Positions 35,268 to 43,879 of a stretch of DNA of 64,000 nucleotides are shown here, one piece after another. The stretch comes from Cricetibacter osteomyelitidis (GTDB taxonomy: Bacteria; Pseudomonadota; Gammaproteobacteria; Enterobacterales; Pasteurellaceae): contig NZ_SLYB01000008.1 in the NCBI RefSeq assembly GCF_004340985.1, positions 1 through 64,000 of the forward strand, read 5' to 3'. Position 1 is the stretch's first letter; every line of letters starts with the position of its first letter. The translations under genes and the position numbers were made by a program. Below the pieces are notes generated by a model that made no database searches, was not told where the DNA came from, and saw only the letters and a list, made by a program, of their open reading frames with translations.

Positions 35268-35856
35268 CTCAACTCAACTTCAAGCGCTGAAAAATGCGGT
35301 TGAAAAAATGTATCAAAAACTTGGATTTGGCATAGCTGCAGAACAAACAATCTATGCCAAATTCGACCGCACTTTATTCAGCGATGATTTTGCTTCCTTT
35401 GAATTTTATCAAAATGAAATTCAAGCTACTTTTGAGCAACTGGAACAATTAAACCAGCAAACTGAGCAATGGGAATTTCTTACTGCAAAATTATTAGCGC
35501 AATGCACCGCACTTTCGGAAGCAATGAATCGTCAGCAATTTCCCTCTAAATCCGCTCAAAAACCGACGAAAAGTGCGGTAGTTTCTCAACGAAAATTATC
35601 AAAATCCGAACAAGTCAAACACGAAATTCATAAACTACCGCCCAGAGAACGTTTGAGCAAATATTATGAAGCCTTGTCCGCATTGAATAATAAAATTACA
35701 CATCAGGAAAATTTATTACTCACTGCTACCACACAAGACGAAAAAAAGTTTTATCATCAACAAATTACGATCACGCAACAACGTAAAAACCGTTGTTTGG
35801 AAGCGATTGAATTATTGGAAGAATATTTGGCATTTAAAGATGAAAAGGATATGTAG
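35260..35856 (+). CDS. priC: Primosomal replication protein PriC
   Basis: A 198-residue helical protein resembling PriC (primosomal protein N''), which reloads DnaB at stalled forks in a PriA-independent route. The C-terminal half has the best match: [22 protein letters not shown] followed by a Gln/Lys-rich helix with [17 protein letters not shown]. The N-terminal domain contains [11 protein letters not shown]. The predicted GTG start overlaps the end of proA by 8 bases, and a GGAG lies 12 bases upstream, so coupling is likely but the start is not certain. Three uptake signals fall in the gene (near 35368, 35505 and 35571). Confidence 0.75.
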   Translation: MPNSTQLQALKNAVEKMYQKLGFGIAAEQTIYAKFDRTLFSDDFASFEFYQNEIQATFEQLEQLNQQTEQWEFLTAKLLAQCTALSEAMNRQQFPSKSAQKPTKSAVVSQRKLSKSEQVKHEIHKLPPRERLSKYYEALSALNNKITHQENLLLTATTQDEKKFYHQQITITQQRKNRCLEAIELLEEYLAFKDEKDM

Positions 35857-35870
35857 CAAAAATCACAATA

Positions 35871-35886
35871 TACCTATTTATAGGTA
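35871..35886. promoter_or_regulatory. NarP/NarL-type 7-2-7 site, distal, upstream of nrfA
   Basis: TACCTATTTATAGGTA is a perfect inverted pair of heptamers with a 2-base spacer, fitting the NarP/NarL consensus TACYYMT-N2-AKRRGTA. It lies about 149 bases upstream of the FNR box centre. Confidence 0.7.
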
Positions 35887-35957
35887 GTGAATTCACTCTA
35901 CATTTTTCATCATCAAAAAATAACACTTAACCGTTTGAATTTTAATAAGTTTAACCA

Positions 35958-35973
35958 TACCTAATTAGGGGTA
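35958..35973. promoter_or_regulatory. NarP/NarL-type 7-2-7 site, proximal, upstream of nrfA
   Basis: TACCTAATTAGGGGTA is a near-perfect inverted heptamer pair with 2-base spacer. Its centre is 62 bases upstream of the FNR box centre, a reasonable activating position for nitrite/nitrate control of nrf. Confidence 0.7.
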
Positions 35974-36020
35974 TGGCATGCTACATTTTTCCATATAAAA
36001 AAACAAATTTCATCAAAAAT

Positions 36021-36034
36021 TTGATCAATCTCAA
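36021..36034. promoter_or_regulatory. FNR-type box upstream of nrfA
   Basis: TTGATCAATCTCAA matches TTGAT-N4-ATCAA at nine of ten conserved positions. It lies 166 bases before the nrfA start, leaving a long untranslated leader. Confidence 0.6.
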
Positions 36035-36199
36035 TAAATCATCAAATAATTCTCTTCCCTCCCATAGAAAAGCCTTACATTTTTTGTTACTTTAGCCCTA
36101 AATTTAATTTCTATATTTTTATATTCCCTTGTTTTTAATGAGAAATATTTTCATTAAAAACAAATAATTTAGTTAACTAACTTAAGTGGAGTGATTATC

Positions 36200-37663
36200 G
36201 TGAACCTATTTAATAAAAGTCTAATTGCGGCGACTGCAATGATGGGGTTTGCACTTTCTCAAAATGCAATGGCGGAATTCAAATATACGCCGCCTAAACA
36301 ACCTATTGAAGCCCCGAATCCGAATTTAATTATCCAATCAAATAATGCAAAATTCGCAGATCAATATCCGAAACAATTTAATTCTTGGGCAAAAACGTCC
36401 GAATCAACTGATTTGGTTTCAGTAAATGAAGAAGATCCGCGTACCGTTGTATTATGGGCCGGTTATGCCTTTGCTAAAGACTATAAAAAACCGCGTGGTC
36501 ACTTTTATACCGTAACTGACGTACGTAATATTTTACGTACCGGTGCACCGGGTGTAGAAGGTGGAAAAGATCTTCAACCCATGGCCTGTTGGACTTGTAA
36601 AGGTCCTGATGTTCCTCGTTTAATCGCGGAATGGGGTGAGGAAGGCTATTTCAGCGGTCCTTGGTCAAAAGGCGGTGCCGAAGTGGTTAACTCTATCGGT
36701 TGTGCCGACTGCCATGACACAACTTCAAAAGCATTCGCTCGCGGTGAACCGGCTTTACGCATTGCTCGTCCGCACGTCTTACGTGCCTTGGAAAAATTAG
36801 GTAAACCATTTGACAAAATGGACAACACCGACAAACGTGCTGCCGCATGTGGGAACTGTCACGTTGAATACTACTTCGCCGATAGCTTAAAACAAGTAAC
36901 TTTCCCTTGGGATAAAGGCGTTGACGCGGATTCAATCGAAAAATACTACGATGAAATCGGCTTTACCGACTGGACACACGCAATTTCTAAAGCACAAATG
37001 TTGAAAGCACAACACCCGGACTATGAAACCTGGTCAATGGGTATCCACGGTAAAAACGGTGTAACCTGTATCGACTGTCATATGCCTAAAGTGAAAGATG
37101 CCGATGGTAAAGTCTATACCGATCACAAAATCGGGAATCCGTTTGACGCCTTTGAAAGCACTTGTGCGAACTGTCACGATCAAGAAAAAGAAACCTTGAA
37201 AAACATCGTAAAAACACGTAAATCCCAAATCAAAGACGTAATGCTCCGTTTAGAAGATCAACTTGTAAAAGCACACTTTGAAGCGAAAGCAGCCTGGGAT
37301 GCGGGTGCAAACAAAGAAGAAATGAACAACGCATTAGTAGCGATTCGTCATGCTCAATGGCGTTGGGACTACAGTGCTGCAGGCCACGGCGGTCAAATGC
37401 ACGCACCGGAAGTAATCCTGCACGTATTAGGCACCGGCTTGGATCGTGTAACCGAAGCCCGTACCGAATTAGCACGTATTTTAGCCAAACACGGTGTGAA
37501 CCAACCGGTACAAATTCCTGATATTTCTACTGCGGATAAAGCGTGGAAAGCCACCGGTGTTGATATCGAAAAAGAACGTAAATTAAAAGCGGAATTTATC
37601 AAAACCGTTGTACCTCAATGGGAAAAAGAAGCTCAAGAAAAAGGCTTAATTCCTAAAAACTAA
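36200..37663 (+). CDS. nrfA: Cytochrome c552 nitrite reductase, catalytic subunit NrfA
   Basis: A 487-residue periplasmic pentahaem enzyme that reduces nitrite to ammonium with six electrons. An N-terminal signal peptide (about 1-25, ending ALSQNAMA) is followed by the catalytic haem site CWTCK, whose lysine replaces histidine as in all typical NrfA, and four CxxCH sites: CADCH, CGNCH, CIDCH and CANCH. The calcium-site region and [12 protein letters not shown] are conserved. I prefer GTG at 36200 because the ribosome site GGAG (36188-36191) overlaps the other in-frame GTG at 36191. Two NarP-type sites and an FNR box upstream fit anaerobic, nitrite-responsive expression. An uptake-signal hairpin separates it from nrfB. 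Confidence 0.96.
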   Translation: MNLFNKSLIAATAMMGFALSQNAMAEFKYTPPKQPIEAPNPNLIIQSNNAKFADQYPKQFNSWAKTSESTDLVSVNEEDPRTVVLWAGYAFAKDYKKPRGHFYTVTDVRNILRTGAPGVEGGKDLQPMACWTCKGPDVPRLIAEWGEEGYFSGPWSKGGAEVVNSIGCADCHDTTSKAFARGEPALRIARPHVLRALEKLGKPFDKMDNTDKRAAACGNCHVEYYFADSLKQVTFPWDKGVDADSIEKYYDEIGFTDWTHAISKAQMLKAQHPDYETWSMGIHGKNGVTCIDCHMPKVKDADGKVYTDHKIGNPFDAFESTCANCHDQEKETLKNIVKTRKSQIKDVMLRLEDQLVKAHFEAKAAWDAGANKEEMNNALVAIRHAQWRWDYSAAGHGGQMHAPEVILHVLGTGLDRVTEARTELARILAKHGVNQPVQIPDISTADKAWKATGVDIEKERKLKAEFIKTVVPQWEKEAQEKGLIPKN

Positions 37664-37676
37664 ACTTCACAAAAAA

Positions 37677-37722
37677 TGACCGCACTTTTGTGCGAACATC
37701 TCCACAATCTAAAGTGCGGTCA
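37677..37722. terminator. Uptake-signal hairpin between nrfA and nrfB
   Basis: Arms 37677-37688 (TGACCGCACTTT) and 37711-37722 pair perfectly over 12 bases with a 22-base loop, followed by CTTTT. It may act as a partial terminator or as a stabilising 3' end for nrfA mRNA, lowering nrfBCD expression relative to nrfA. Confidence 0.5.
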
Positions 37723-37750
37723 CTTTTAAAGCTAAATTGAGGTAATAAAA

Positions 37751-38407
37751 ATGAGCTTAAATGCAATTTTCAAACAGAGCTACAAAGCCATTGCGTTAGT
37801 TGCCGGTTTATTTGCGGTGTCTTTCCCGGCATTAGCGGAAACCCAAACACCAATGAGCAACAGCAACAGTAGCCAACTAACATATGAGCCGCAATTGGAT
37901 AACCAACGTAATCCAAACGAATATTGTGCTAAATGTCATAAATTCGACAATGATGCGGATCAGCAAAAAGGGATATTCCATGCAGGTAAATTCCATGGGA
38001 TTCACTTATCTAAAACTAATCCGAGTACCGGTAATCCGATTACTTGCGTGAGCTGTCACGGTAATATTTCTGAAGAACATCGTCGCGGTGCAAAAGATGT
38101 AATGCGTTTCCAAACGGATATTTTCAGCAAAGAAAAACCGATGTATAGCGTTGAGCAGCAAAACCAAGTGTGTTTCTCTTGTCATAAACCGGAACAACTT
38201 CGTGAAAAACTTTGGGCTCATGATGTACACGCAATGAAATTGCCTTGTGCAGCTTGCCATACATTGCACCCTGAAAAAGAAGCAATGAAAGATTTACCGA
38301 AAAAACAACAAGTTAAGCTTTGCGTTGATTGTCATGGTAAACAACAGGCTTTACAAGCGGAAAAACAAGCCGGATCGGCAAACCCTGAACAAAAGGATAA
38401 AAAATAA
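37751..38407 (+). CDS. nrfB: Pentahaem electron carrier NrfB
   Basis: A 218-residue periplasmic cytochrome with a signal peptide (about 1-29, ending FPALA) and five CxxCH sites in order: CAKCH, CVSCH, CFSCH, CAACH and CVDCH. It passes electrons from the NrfCD membrane complex to NrfA. The final 25 residues are Gln/Lys-rich and without haem sites. Ribosome site GAGG precedes the ATG. Its stop overlaps the nrfC start by one base (TAATG). Confidence 0.95.
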   Translation: MSLNAIFKQSYKAIALVAGLFAVSFPALAETQTPMSNSNSSQLTYEPQLDNQRNPNEYCAKCHKFDNDADQQKGIFHAGKFHGIHLSKTNPSTGNPITCVSCHGNISEEHRRGAKDVMRFQTDIFSKEKPMYSVEQQNQVCFSCHKPEQLREKLWAHDVHAMKLPCAACHTLHPEKEAMKDLPKKQQVKLCVDCHGKQQALQAEKQAGSANPEQKDKK

Positions 38408-39084
38408 TGAATTGCTCACGCCGAAATTTTGTTTCCGGCATTGGAGCTTTAGCCCTTATGTCCGGAGTGCCAGCGACAGGTTTAGCTAAAGATGAGAAAT
38501 CAGCACAGGATAAACCGATTCGTTATGCCATGGTACATGATGAAACATCATGTATCGGCTGTACCGCCTGTATGGATGCCTGTCGTGATGTAAACCAAGT
38601 TCCTGAAGGCGTTTCCCGTTTAGAGATCCTGCGTAGCGGACCTTACGGTGAGTTTCCTGATCAGGAATATGAATTTTTCCGTCAATCGTGCCAGCACTGT
38701 ACTAATGCACCTTGCGTTGCAGTGTGTCCGACCGGTGCATCCTTTATTGATGCCTCAACCGGTATTGTGGATGTAAATAAAGATCTATGCGTCGGCTGTC
38801 AATACTGTATCGCAGTTTGTCCGTATCGTGTTCGCTTTATTCATCCGGTACACAAAACTGCGGATAAATGTAACTTCTGTCGTGATACCAATCTTGCCGC
38901 CGGTAAACAACCGGCTTGTGTAGAAGCCTGTCCGACTAAAGCATTAACTTTCGGTGATATGAATGATCCGAACAGTGCCGTTGCCAAAAAAGTGCGTGAT
39001 AATTTTGTTTATCGCACCAAATTAGAGCTTGGTACGAAACCGAATTTATATCATATCCCATTTGGAAAGGGAGAACATAGATAA
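38407..39084 (+). CDS. nrfC: Iron-sulfur protein NrfC
   Basis: A 225-residue four-cluster ferredoxin-like subunit. A twin-arginine signal is present (SRRNFVSGIGALALMSG), so export is folded through Tat. Four cysteine clusters follow: CIGCTACMDAC, CQHCTNAPCVAVCPTG, CVGCQYCIAVCPY and CNFC...CVEACPTKA. It links NrfD, which oxidises menaquinol, to NrfB. Same length and order as E. coli NrfC (223). Start and stop overlap neighbours by one base each. Confidence 0.95.
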   Translation: MNCSRRNFVSGIGALALMSGVPATGLAKDEKSAQDKPIRYAMVHDETSCIGCTACMDACRDVNQVPEGVSRLEILRSGPYGEFPDQEYEFFRQSCQHCTNAPCVAVCPTGASFIDASTGIVDVNKDLCVGCQYCIAVCPYRVRFIHPVHKTADKCNFCRDTNLAAGKQPACVEACPTKALTFGDMNDPNSAVAKKVRDNFVYRTKLELGTKPNLYHIPFGKGEHR

Positions 39085-40043
39085 TGAACGAATATGTACC
39101 ATTCCAAAGCCCGAATCTCATCTGGGATTCAAGTATTGCTATCTACTTATTCTTGCTTGGTATTTCATCCGGTGCAGTACAGTTGGCAATCGCCTATAAA
39201 CGCACGCATAAACTTGAAAATCCAAGTGCCAACTGGATTATCCGAGCGGCGGCAATCCTTGGTCCCTCAACGGTAATCATCGGTTTATTATTGTTGATTT
39301 TCCACTTGGCTCGTCCTTGGACATTCTGGTATTTGATGTTCAATTATCAGTTTAATTCCGTGATGTCTATGGGGGTAATGCTATTCCAAGTATATATGCT
39401 CGCTCTCGTATTCTGGATGGCGGTAATTTTCAAGGATGACCTTGAAAAACTACTCAATCGTTTTGCCCCTAAACTCACATTCGTTGTGAAATGGATTGCG
39501 AAGTTAGAACGCTTAAACGGTCTGGTAGAAGTTATTTTATTTATACTGGCTGCGGTATTAGGGGCTTACACCGGTTTCTTATTATCCGCTTTAATCAGCT
39601 ATCCGATGTTGAATAATCCGGTATTACCTGCGTTGTTCCTGGCATCAGGTACATCATCCGGTATCGCCGCAACATTCTTAGTGATCTTGATTGCAGGTAA
39701 ATTAAAAGGGGATTCCCATGAAGTGCATTTTATGCACAAATTTGAAGTGCCGATTATGGTTACCGAGCTTGGTTTAATCGTCTGCTTCTTTGTGGGTCTA
39801 TACTTTGGCGGCGGTCAAAAAACGGTCTCTTTGTATAATGCACTCAGCGGATTCTGGGGGGCGGTCTTCTGGATCGGAGTAATGCTTATCGGTATTTTAA
39901 TTCCAATCTTAGCGAATTTAACGGCAAAAGATTCATTAAAATATAACCGCACTTTCATTATTTGGATTTCGATTTTCGACCTAATCGGTGTACTCTGTTT
40001 GCGTTACTTTATCCTATACGCGGGACAAATGACCATAGCATAA
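39084..40043 (+). CDS. nrfD: Menaquinol-oxidising membrane subunit NrfD
   Basis: A 319-residue integral membrane protein with eight to nine predicted helices, PsrC/NrfD family. It starts MNEYVPFQSPNLIWDSSIAIYLFLLG, and the family segment FHLARPWTFWYLMFNYQFNSVMS occurs in two parts near residues 73-95, with ALFLASGTSSGIAAT near 184. It takes electrons from menaquinol and passes them to NrfC. Coupled to nrfC by a one-base overlap. A hairpin without T tract follows. Confidence 0.95.
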   Translation: MNEYVPFQSPNLIWDSSIAIYLFLLGISSGAVQLAIAYKRTHKLENPSANWIIRAAAILGPSTVIIGLLLLIFHLARPWTFWYLMFNYQFNSVMSMGVMLFQVYMLALVFWMAVIFKDDLEKLLNRFAPKLTFVVKWIAKLERLNGLVEVILFILAAVLGAYTGFLLSALISYPMLNNPVLPALFLASGTSSGIAATFLVILIAGKLKGDSHEVHFMHKFEVPIMVTELGLIVCFFVGLYFGGGQKTVSLYNALSGFWGAVFWIGVMLIGILIPILANLTAKDSLKYNRTFIIWISIFDLIGVLCLRYFILYAGQMTIA

Positions 40044-40074
40044 TAATCCATTAATGCTATAATCTTATCAAATC

Positions 40075-40097
40075 AGGTGGGCACTCGTTGCCCACCT
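40075..40097 (+). other. GC-rich hairpin between nrfD and nrfE
   Basis: Arms 40075-40083 (AGGTGGGCA) and 40089-40097 enclose a 5-base loop. With no T tract it is unlikely to stop transcription fully; it may stabilise or process the nrfABCD message and separate it from nrfEFG. Confidence 0.5.
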
Positions 40098-40131
40098 ACA
40101 TTATATAAACCACCAAATTAATTTACGGCTT

Positions 40132-42066
40132 ATGATCCCTGAACTCGGTTTTATTGCACTTCTTTTTGCTACGCTATCCGCCCTATTGCTGGCGGTGGTT
40201 CCCCATATCGGGATTAAGCGTAACAATCCCGTTTTAATGGGATTAAGCTGGAATTTCAGTTATTTATTCGGTATTTTCTGCACTATTTCTATCGGCTGTT
40301 TAGCCTATTCTTTTGCCGTTGACGATTTTTCATTGGAATATGTAGCATTACATTCCAACTCGCAATTACCCGTATTTTTCAAAATCGCCGCGACCTGGGG
40401 CGGACACGAAGGTTCAATGCTGTTTTGGCTGTTCTCGCTTAGTTTATGGTTAATAGCTTTTGCCTTGTGCAGCCGCAAAACAGATCCCATTATTTCTGCC
40501 CGTACATTAAATATACTCGGCGTAATCTGCTTGGGATTTGCGATATTTATTCTCTTTTTTTCCAATCCTTTTGTGCGAATGTTTCCAGCTCCTTTTGAAG
40601 GACGTGATCTCAACCCAATGTTGCAAGATGTAGGATTAATTTTCCACCCGCCATTGCTCTATCTCGGCTATGTGGGCTTTGCGGTGAATTTTGCAATGAC
40701 TATTGCCGCATTACTCAGCGGTCACTTAGATGCCGCTCTTGCTCGCTGGATGCGCCCTTGGGTATTGGCATCTTGGTTATTCCTTACGCTCGGCATTGCC
40801 CTTGGTTCTTGGTGGGCATACTACGAACTCGGCTGGGGCGGTTGGTGGTTCTGGGATCCGGTGGAAAATGCCTCCCTAATGCCGTGGCTGTTAGCCATTG
40901 CGTTGTTACATTCTTTAATTGCCACAGAGCAACGGGGCATTCTCCGTTACTGGACAATTTTGCTGTCGATTTTTGTTTTTTCCCTAAGTATTCTCGGTAC
41001 CTTTATTGTGCGTTCCGGCGTACTCACTTCCGTTCACGGCTTTGCGGTGGATAATCAGCGGGGAGCCGCACTGCTGGTACTGTTTTTCCTATTGATCGTC
41101 ACAGCATTAAGCATTTTTGCATTTAAAGTCAACTTAGTGAAAACTAACGCTCGTTTTGCCCTGATTTCTAAAGAAAGTGCGGTGCTTTTTGTAAACGTTT
41201 TATTTACCATCTCTACTATCAGCACTTTTTTAGGCACTTTTTACCCGATGCTGTTTTCCGTCTTGGGCTGGGGCTCAATTTCTGTGGGAGCACCTTATTT
41301 TAACAGCATTTTCCTACCGTTAATTATTGTCTTGTTGCTCGCAATGATGATCGCCTTGGCAGTAAATTGGCAAAAAATTGACCGCACTTTATTGACTAAG
41401 CGGACATTGTTATTATTACCAGCGTTAGTAGTAGCTTATGTGCTGGTTTATATGCAAATAGAAACGGACAACAGCTTAAAATTCAATCTATCTGCATTTA
41501 TCCTATTAGCACTGTCGATTTGGTTATTGCTGGCAACACTATGGCAGAACTACTTTAAACTCAGCATAAAACGAATGGGGATGCTGTTGGCTCACAGCGG
41601 CGTTGCTATCACAGTGCTGGGAGCGGTAATGAGCGGTTATTTCGGTAGTGAAATCGGTGTACGAATGAAACCGCAACAATGCGAAACACTAAGTAATTAC
41701 GAATTTTGCTACCAAGGCTTCCGTAACGAATTAGGCCCGAACTATACGGCAGAAAAAGCGATATTCCACATTTCACATAAGGGCAAGCCATACACCGAAC
41801 TGTATCCGGAGCGCCGTTATTACGATGTCCGCACAATGAATATGAGTGAAGTAGGGATTGAATGGGGCGTGCTGGGTGATCTCTATATTGTGATGGGAGA
41901 TCGGCTCGGCAACGGTGAATTTACCTTCCGTTTGCATTATAAGCCTTTTGTCCGCTGGCTCTGGTTTGGTGGTGTCATTATGGCATTGGGAGCCTTATCG
42001 GCAATGTTCGGCTTATATAGAGAAAATAGCGGAGGAAATCCCAAGGAAACCAAAAATGAATCGTAA
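40132..42066 (+). CDS. nrfE: Cytochrome c haem lyase subunit NrfE/CcmF
   Basis: A 644-residue membrane protein with about fifteen helices of the CcmF/NrfE family, which ligates haem to apocytochromes in the periplasm. The first WGGHEGSMLFW segment (about 87-97), the haem-binding tryptophan-rich WWAYYELGWGGWWFWDPVEN region near residue 226-245, and conserved histidines in FHPPLLYLGYVGF and ALLHSLIATEQRG are present. Placement after nrfABCD points to the CxxCK haem of NrfA as its special target; a general CcmF role cannot be excluded. The next gene's ribosome site and start lie in its last codons. Confidence 0.9.
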   Translation: MIPELGFIALLFATLSALLLAVVPHIGIKRNNPVLMGLSWNFSYLFGIFCTISIGCLAYSFAVDDFSLEYVALHSNSQLPVFFKIAATWGGHEGSMLFWLFSLSLWLIAFALCSRKTDPIISARTLNILGVICLGFAIFILFFSNPFVRMFPAPFEGRDLNPMLQDVGLIFHPPLLYLGYVGFAVNFAMTIAALLSGHLDAALARWMRPWVLASWLFLTLGIALGSWWAYYELGWGGWWFWDPVENASLMPWLLAIALLHSLIATEQRGILRYWTILLSIFVFSLSILGTFIVRSGVLTSVHGFAVDNQRGAALLVLFFLLIVTALSIFAFKVNLVKTNARFALISKESAVLFVNVLFTISTISTFLGTFYPMLFSVLGWGSISVGAPYFNSIFLPLIIVLLLAMMIALAVNWQKIDRTLLTKRTLLLLPALVVAYVLVYMQIETDNSLKFNLSAFILLALSIWLLLATLWQNYFKLSIKRMGMLLAHSGVAITVLGAVMSGYFGSEIGVRMKPQQCETLSNYEFCYQGFRNELGPNYTAEKAIFHISHKGKPYTELYPERRYYDVRTMNMSEVGIEWGVLGDLYIVMGDRLGNGEFTFRLHYKPFVRWLWFGGVIMALGALSAMFGLYRENSGGNPKETKNES

Positions 42067-42583
42067 GTTATTATTTTTACCGCTGATTTTAATCTTAGGC
42101 TTATGTCTGTTGCTGGTTGCCGGATTACAGAAAGATCCGAAAAAATTGGCTTCCGCCTTAATCGGTAAACCCGTACCGGAATTTCATTTACCCACGGTGC
42201 AAGAAGCCAATCGGATCGTGAATAATACCTCTCTGCCAAAGGAAATACATTTGCTAAATGTGTGGGGCAGTTGGTGCGGTTATTGCAAAGATGAAATGCC
42301 GTTTTTAACGGAATTAGCAAAAGAAATTAAAATTATCGGCCTTGATTATCGCGATAAACCGCAAAGTGCGGTGGATTTTCTGAAAAAATTCGGTAATCCT
42401 TATTGGTTGAATATTGATGATAGCAAAGGTCAATTGGCAATGCAGTTAGGCGTGGACGGTGCACCGGAAACCTATTTAATCGATCGGCACGGCGTTATTC
42501 GCTATCGTTATTCCGGTGCTATTAATCGGGAAATCTGGCGTAAGGAATTTCAACCTTTAATGACTGAACTTAATGCACAATAA
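42056..42583 (+). CDS. DsbE/CcmG-like thioredoxin of the nrf cluster
   Basis: A 175-residue membrane-anchored thioredoxin. One N-terminal helix (about 5-23) is followed by a DsbE-type domain with redox motif WCGYCKDEMPF and the cis-proline region GAPETYLIDRHGVIRYRYSG. It reduces the haem-binding cysteines of apocytochromes or of the NrfF/CcmH partner in the periplasm. It lies between nrfE and nrfF, where E. coli has no thioredoxin gene, so this cluster carries its own reductant. The start at 42056 is set by AAGGA eight bases upstream; it overlaps nrfE by 11 bases. Confidence 0.88.
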   Translation: MNRKLLFLPLILILGLCLLLVAGLQKDPKKLASALIGKPVPEFHLPTVQEANRIVNNTSLPKEIHLLNVWGSWCGYCKDEMPFLTELAKEIKIIGLDYRDKPQSAVDFLKKFGNPYWLNIDDSKGQLAMQLGVDGAPETYLIDRHGVIRYRYSGAINREIWRKEFQPLMTELNAQ

Positions 42584-42584
42584 A

Positions 42585-43058
42585 ATGAAAAAAGTTAATT
42601 TTTATTTATTCGTCATCAGCTTATTTTTTGCTTTTTTTGCTACGGCAGAAATGGTGGATACCCATCAATTTAAAAATAACGATGATCGTCTGCGTGCGGT
42701 AGCATTGGCAAAATCCCTGCGTTGTCCGCAGTGTCAAAATCAAAACTTAGTAGAATCCAACTCGCCAATTGCCTATGATTTACGCCTTGAAGTATATAAA
42801 ATGGTGGACGATGGCAAGTCAAATCAAGAAATTATTGATGTAATGACATCCCGTTTCGGCAATTTTGTGCTTTATAAACCGCCTTTTCAGTGGACAACCG
42901 CCCTGCTCTGGCTTGCTCCGTTTTTTCTCTTATTACTCTCAGCCGGCTTAATGTGGCGATATTTACGCCAACGGCAGCAGCAATCAATTCAATCGAACGC
43001 GCTTGATCACACACAGCAACAAGCATTGAAAACCTTATTAAATCAACAGGATAAATAA
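42585..43058 (+). CDS. nrfF: Haem lyase thiol subunit NrfF/CcmH
   Basis: A 157-residue CcmH/NrfF-type protein with signal peptide (about 1-21, ending FFATA), the redox-active RCPQCQNQNLVESNSPIA segment (Cys-x2-Cys near residues 46-49) and a C-terminal membrane helix (about 100-118) after PPFQWTTALLWLAPF. It presents reduced apocytochrome to NrfE. The ATG at 42585 directly after the previous stop gives a clean signal peptide; an upstream ATG at 42573 is also in frame. No strong ribosome site is visible, so translation is probably coupled. Confidence 0.9.
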   Translation: MKKVNFYLFVISLFFAFFATAEMVDTHQFKNNDDRLRAVALAKSLRCPQCQNQNLVESNSPIAYDLRLEVYKMVDDGKSNQEIIDVMTSRFGNFVLYKPPFQWTTALLWLAPFFLLLLSAGLMWRYLRQRQQQSIQSNALDHTQQQALKTLLNQQDK

Positions 43059-43879
43059 TGGCTATCGGTATTCTCGCATTTATTCTTATCACGTTCGGCA
43101 TAATGGCGATTCCTTTTGCTCACTATTTCGATTGGCAGAAAAATTACCGCCGCCAGACAAATATCGCCTTATATCAGCAACAAATCCGCTACGCAGATCA
43201 GCCTTTAGCAGACGAAATGGCTCAGCGATTGTTGCAAGACGAACAATATTCGCAAAATCCCAACATTAAAAGTGCGGTGCATTTTTCCAAAAAATCTGCA
43301 ATATTTTTTGCTTTACTCCTTATTATTGCGGCACTCGGCTATTATTTTTCCCTTAACCGTCTGACAACTGCCGAACTGGGTTTGCAGCAGTCCGGTGAAA
43401 AACTGGCTAAATTTGAACATTCCAGCAGTATGCAAAAAAATGACGATGCAATTTTACATATTCAAAATAAATTACGTCAGGATCCCAATAACGGTGAAAA
43501 CTGGTTTGAATTAGGTCAGCTTTATATGTACAACAACGAGTTTGAACATGCACTCACCGCTTTCGGCAATGCGGAAGGCTTACTCGGCAGCCGTTCGGAT
43601 ATTCTCAGTGCCGCCGCCGCTTCCTTATATTATCAAAACGGTCAGCGGCTAAATACATTAGCGTTAAACTTACTCAATGCCGCACTGGAAAAAGATCCGA
43701 AAAATACTGCTGCATTATCCTTACTCGCATCCGATGCCTTTCTACAAACCGATTACCGCAAAGCCTTGCAAATCTGGCAGCAAATTCTAGACAGCGGCTA
43801 CACCGATGTAGATCGTCGGGCGATTATTCAAAGTATGCAAATGGCAGAAATGTTGCAAAGTGCGAGAAATAAACAATGA
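43058..43879 (+). CDS. nrfG: TPR protein NrfG (CcmI/CycH-like)
   Basis: A 273-residue protein with two N-terminal membrane helices (about 3-21 and 80-100, between which is a charged cytoplasmic loop) and a periplasmic domain of tetratricopeptide repeats from about residue 128 (GENWFELGQLYMYNNEFEHALTAFGNAE, as two pieces, and later KNTAALSLLASDAF). It binds the C-terminus of apocytochromes and offers them to the NrfEF lyase. The bipartite membrane part resembles CcmI. Its start overlaps the nrfF stop by one base and its stop overlaps the next gene's start by four (ATGA), although that next gene is functionally different. Confidence 0.87.
   Translation: MAIGILAFILITFGIMAIPFAHYFDWQKNYRRQTNIALYQQQIRYADQPLADEMAQRLLQDEQYSQNPNIKSAVHFSKKSAIFFALLLIIAALGYYFSLNRLTTAELGLQQSGEKLAKFEHSSSMQKNDDAILHIQNKLRQDPNNGENWFELGQLYMYNNEFEHALTAFGNAEGLLGSRSDILSAAAASLYYQNGQRLNTLALNLLNAALEKDPKNTAALSLLASDAFLQTDYRKALQIWQQILDSGYTDVDRRAIIQSMQMAEMLQSARNKQ

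Noticed and set aside
37677-37722. CRISPR-like repeat
   Set aside because: The repeated 9-12-mers are uptake signals scattered singly or in inverted pairs, with no regular spacers or cas genes.
41609-42320. Antisense reading frames within nrfE and the dsbE-like gene
   Set aside because: They are shadows of strongly supported genes on the plus strand with no ribosome sites or recognisable products.
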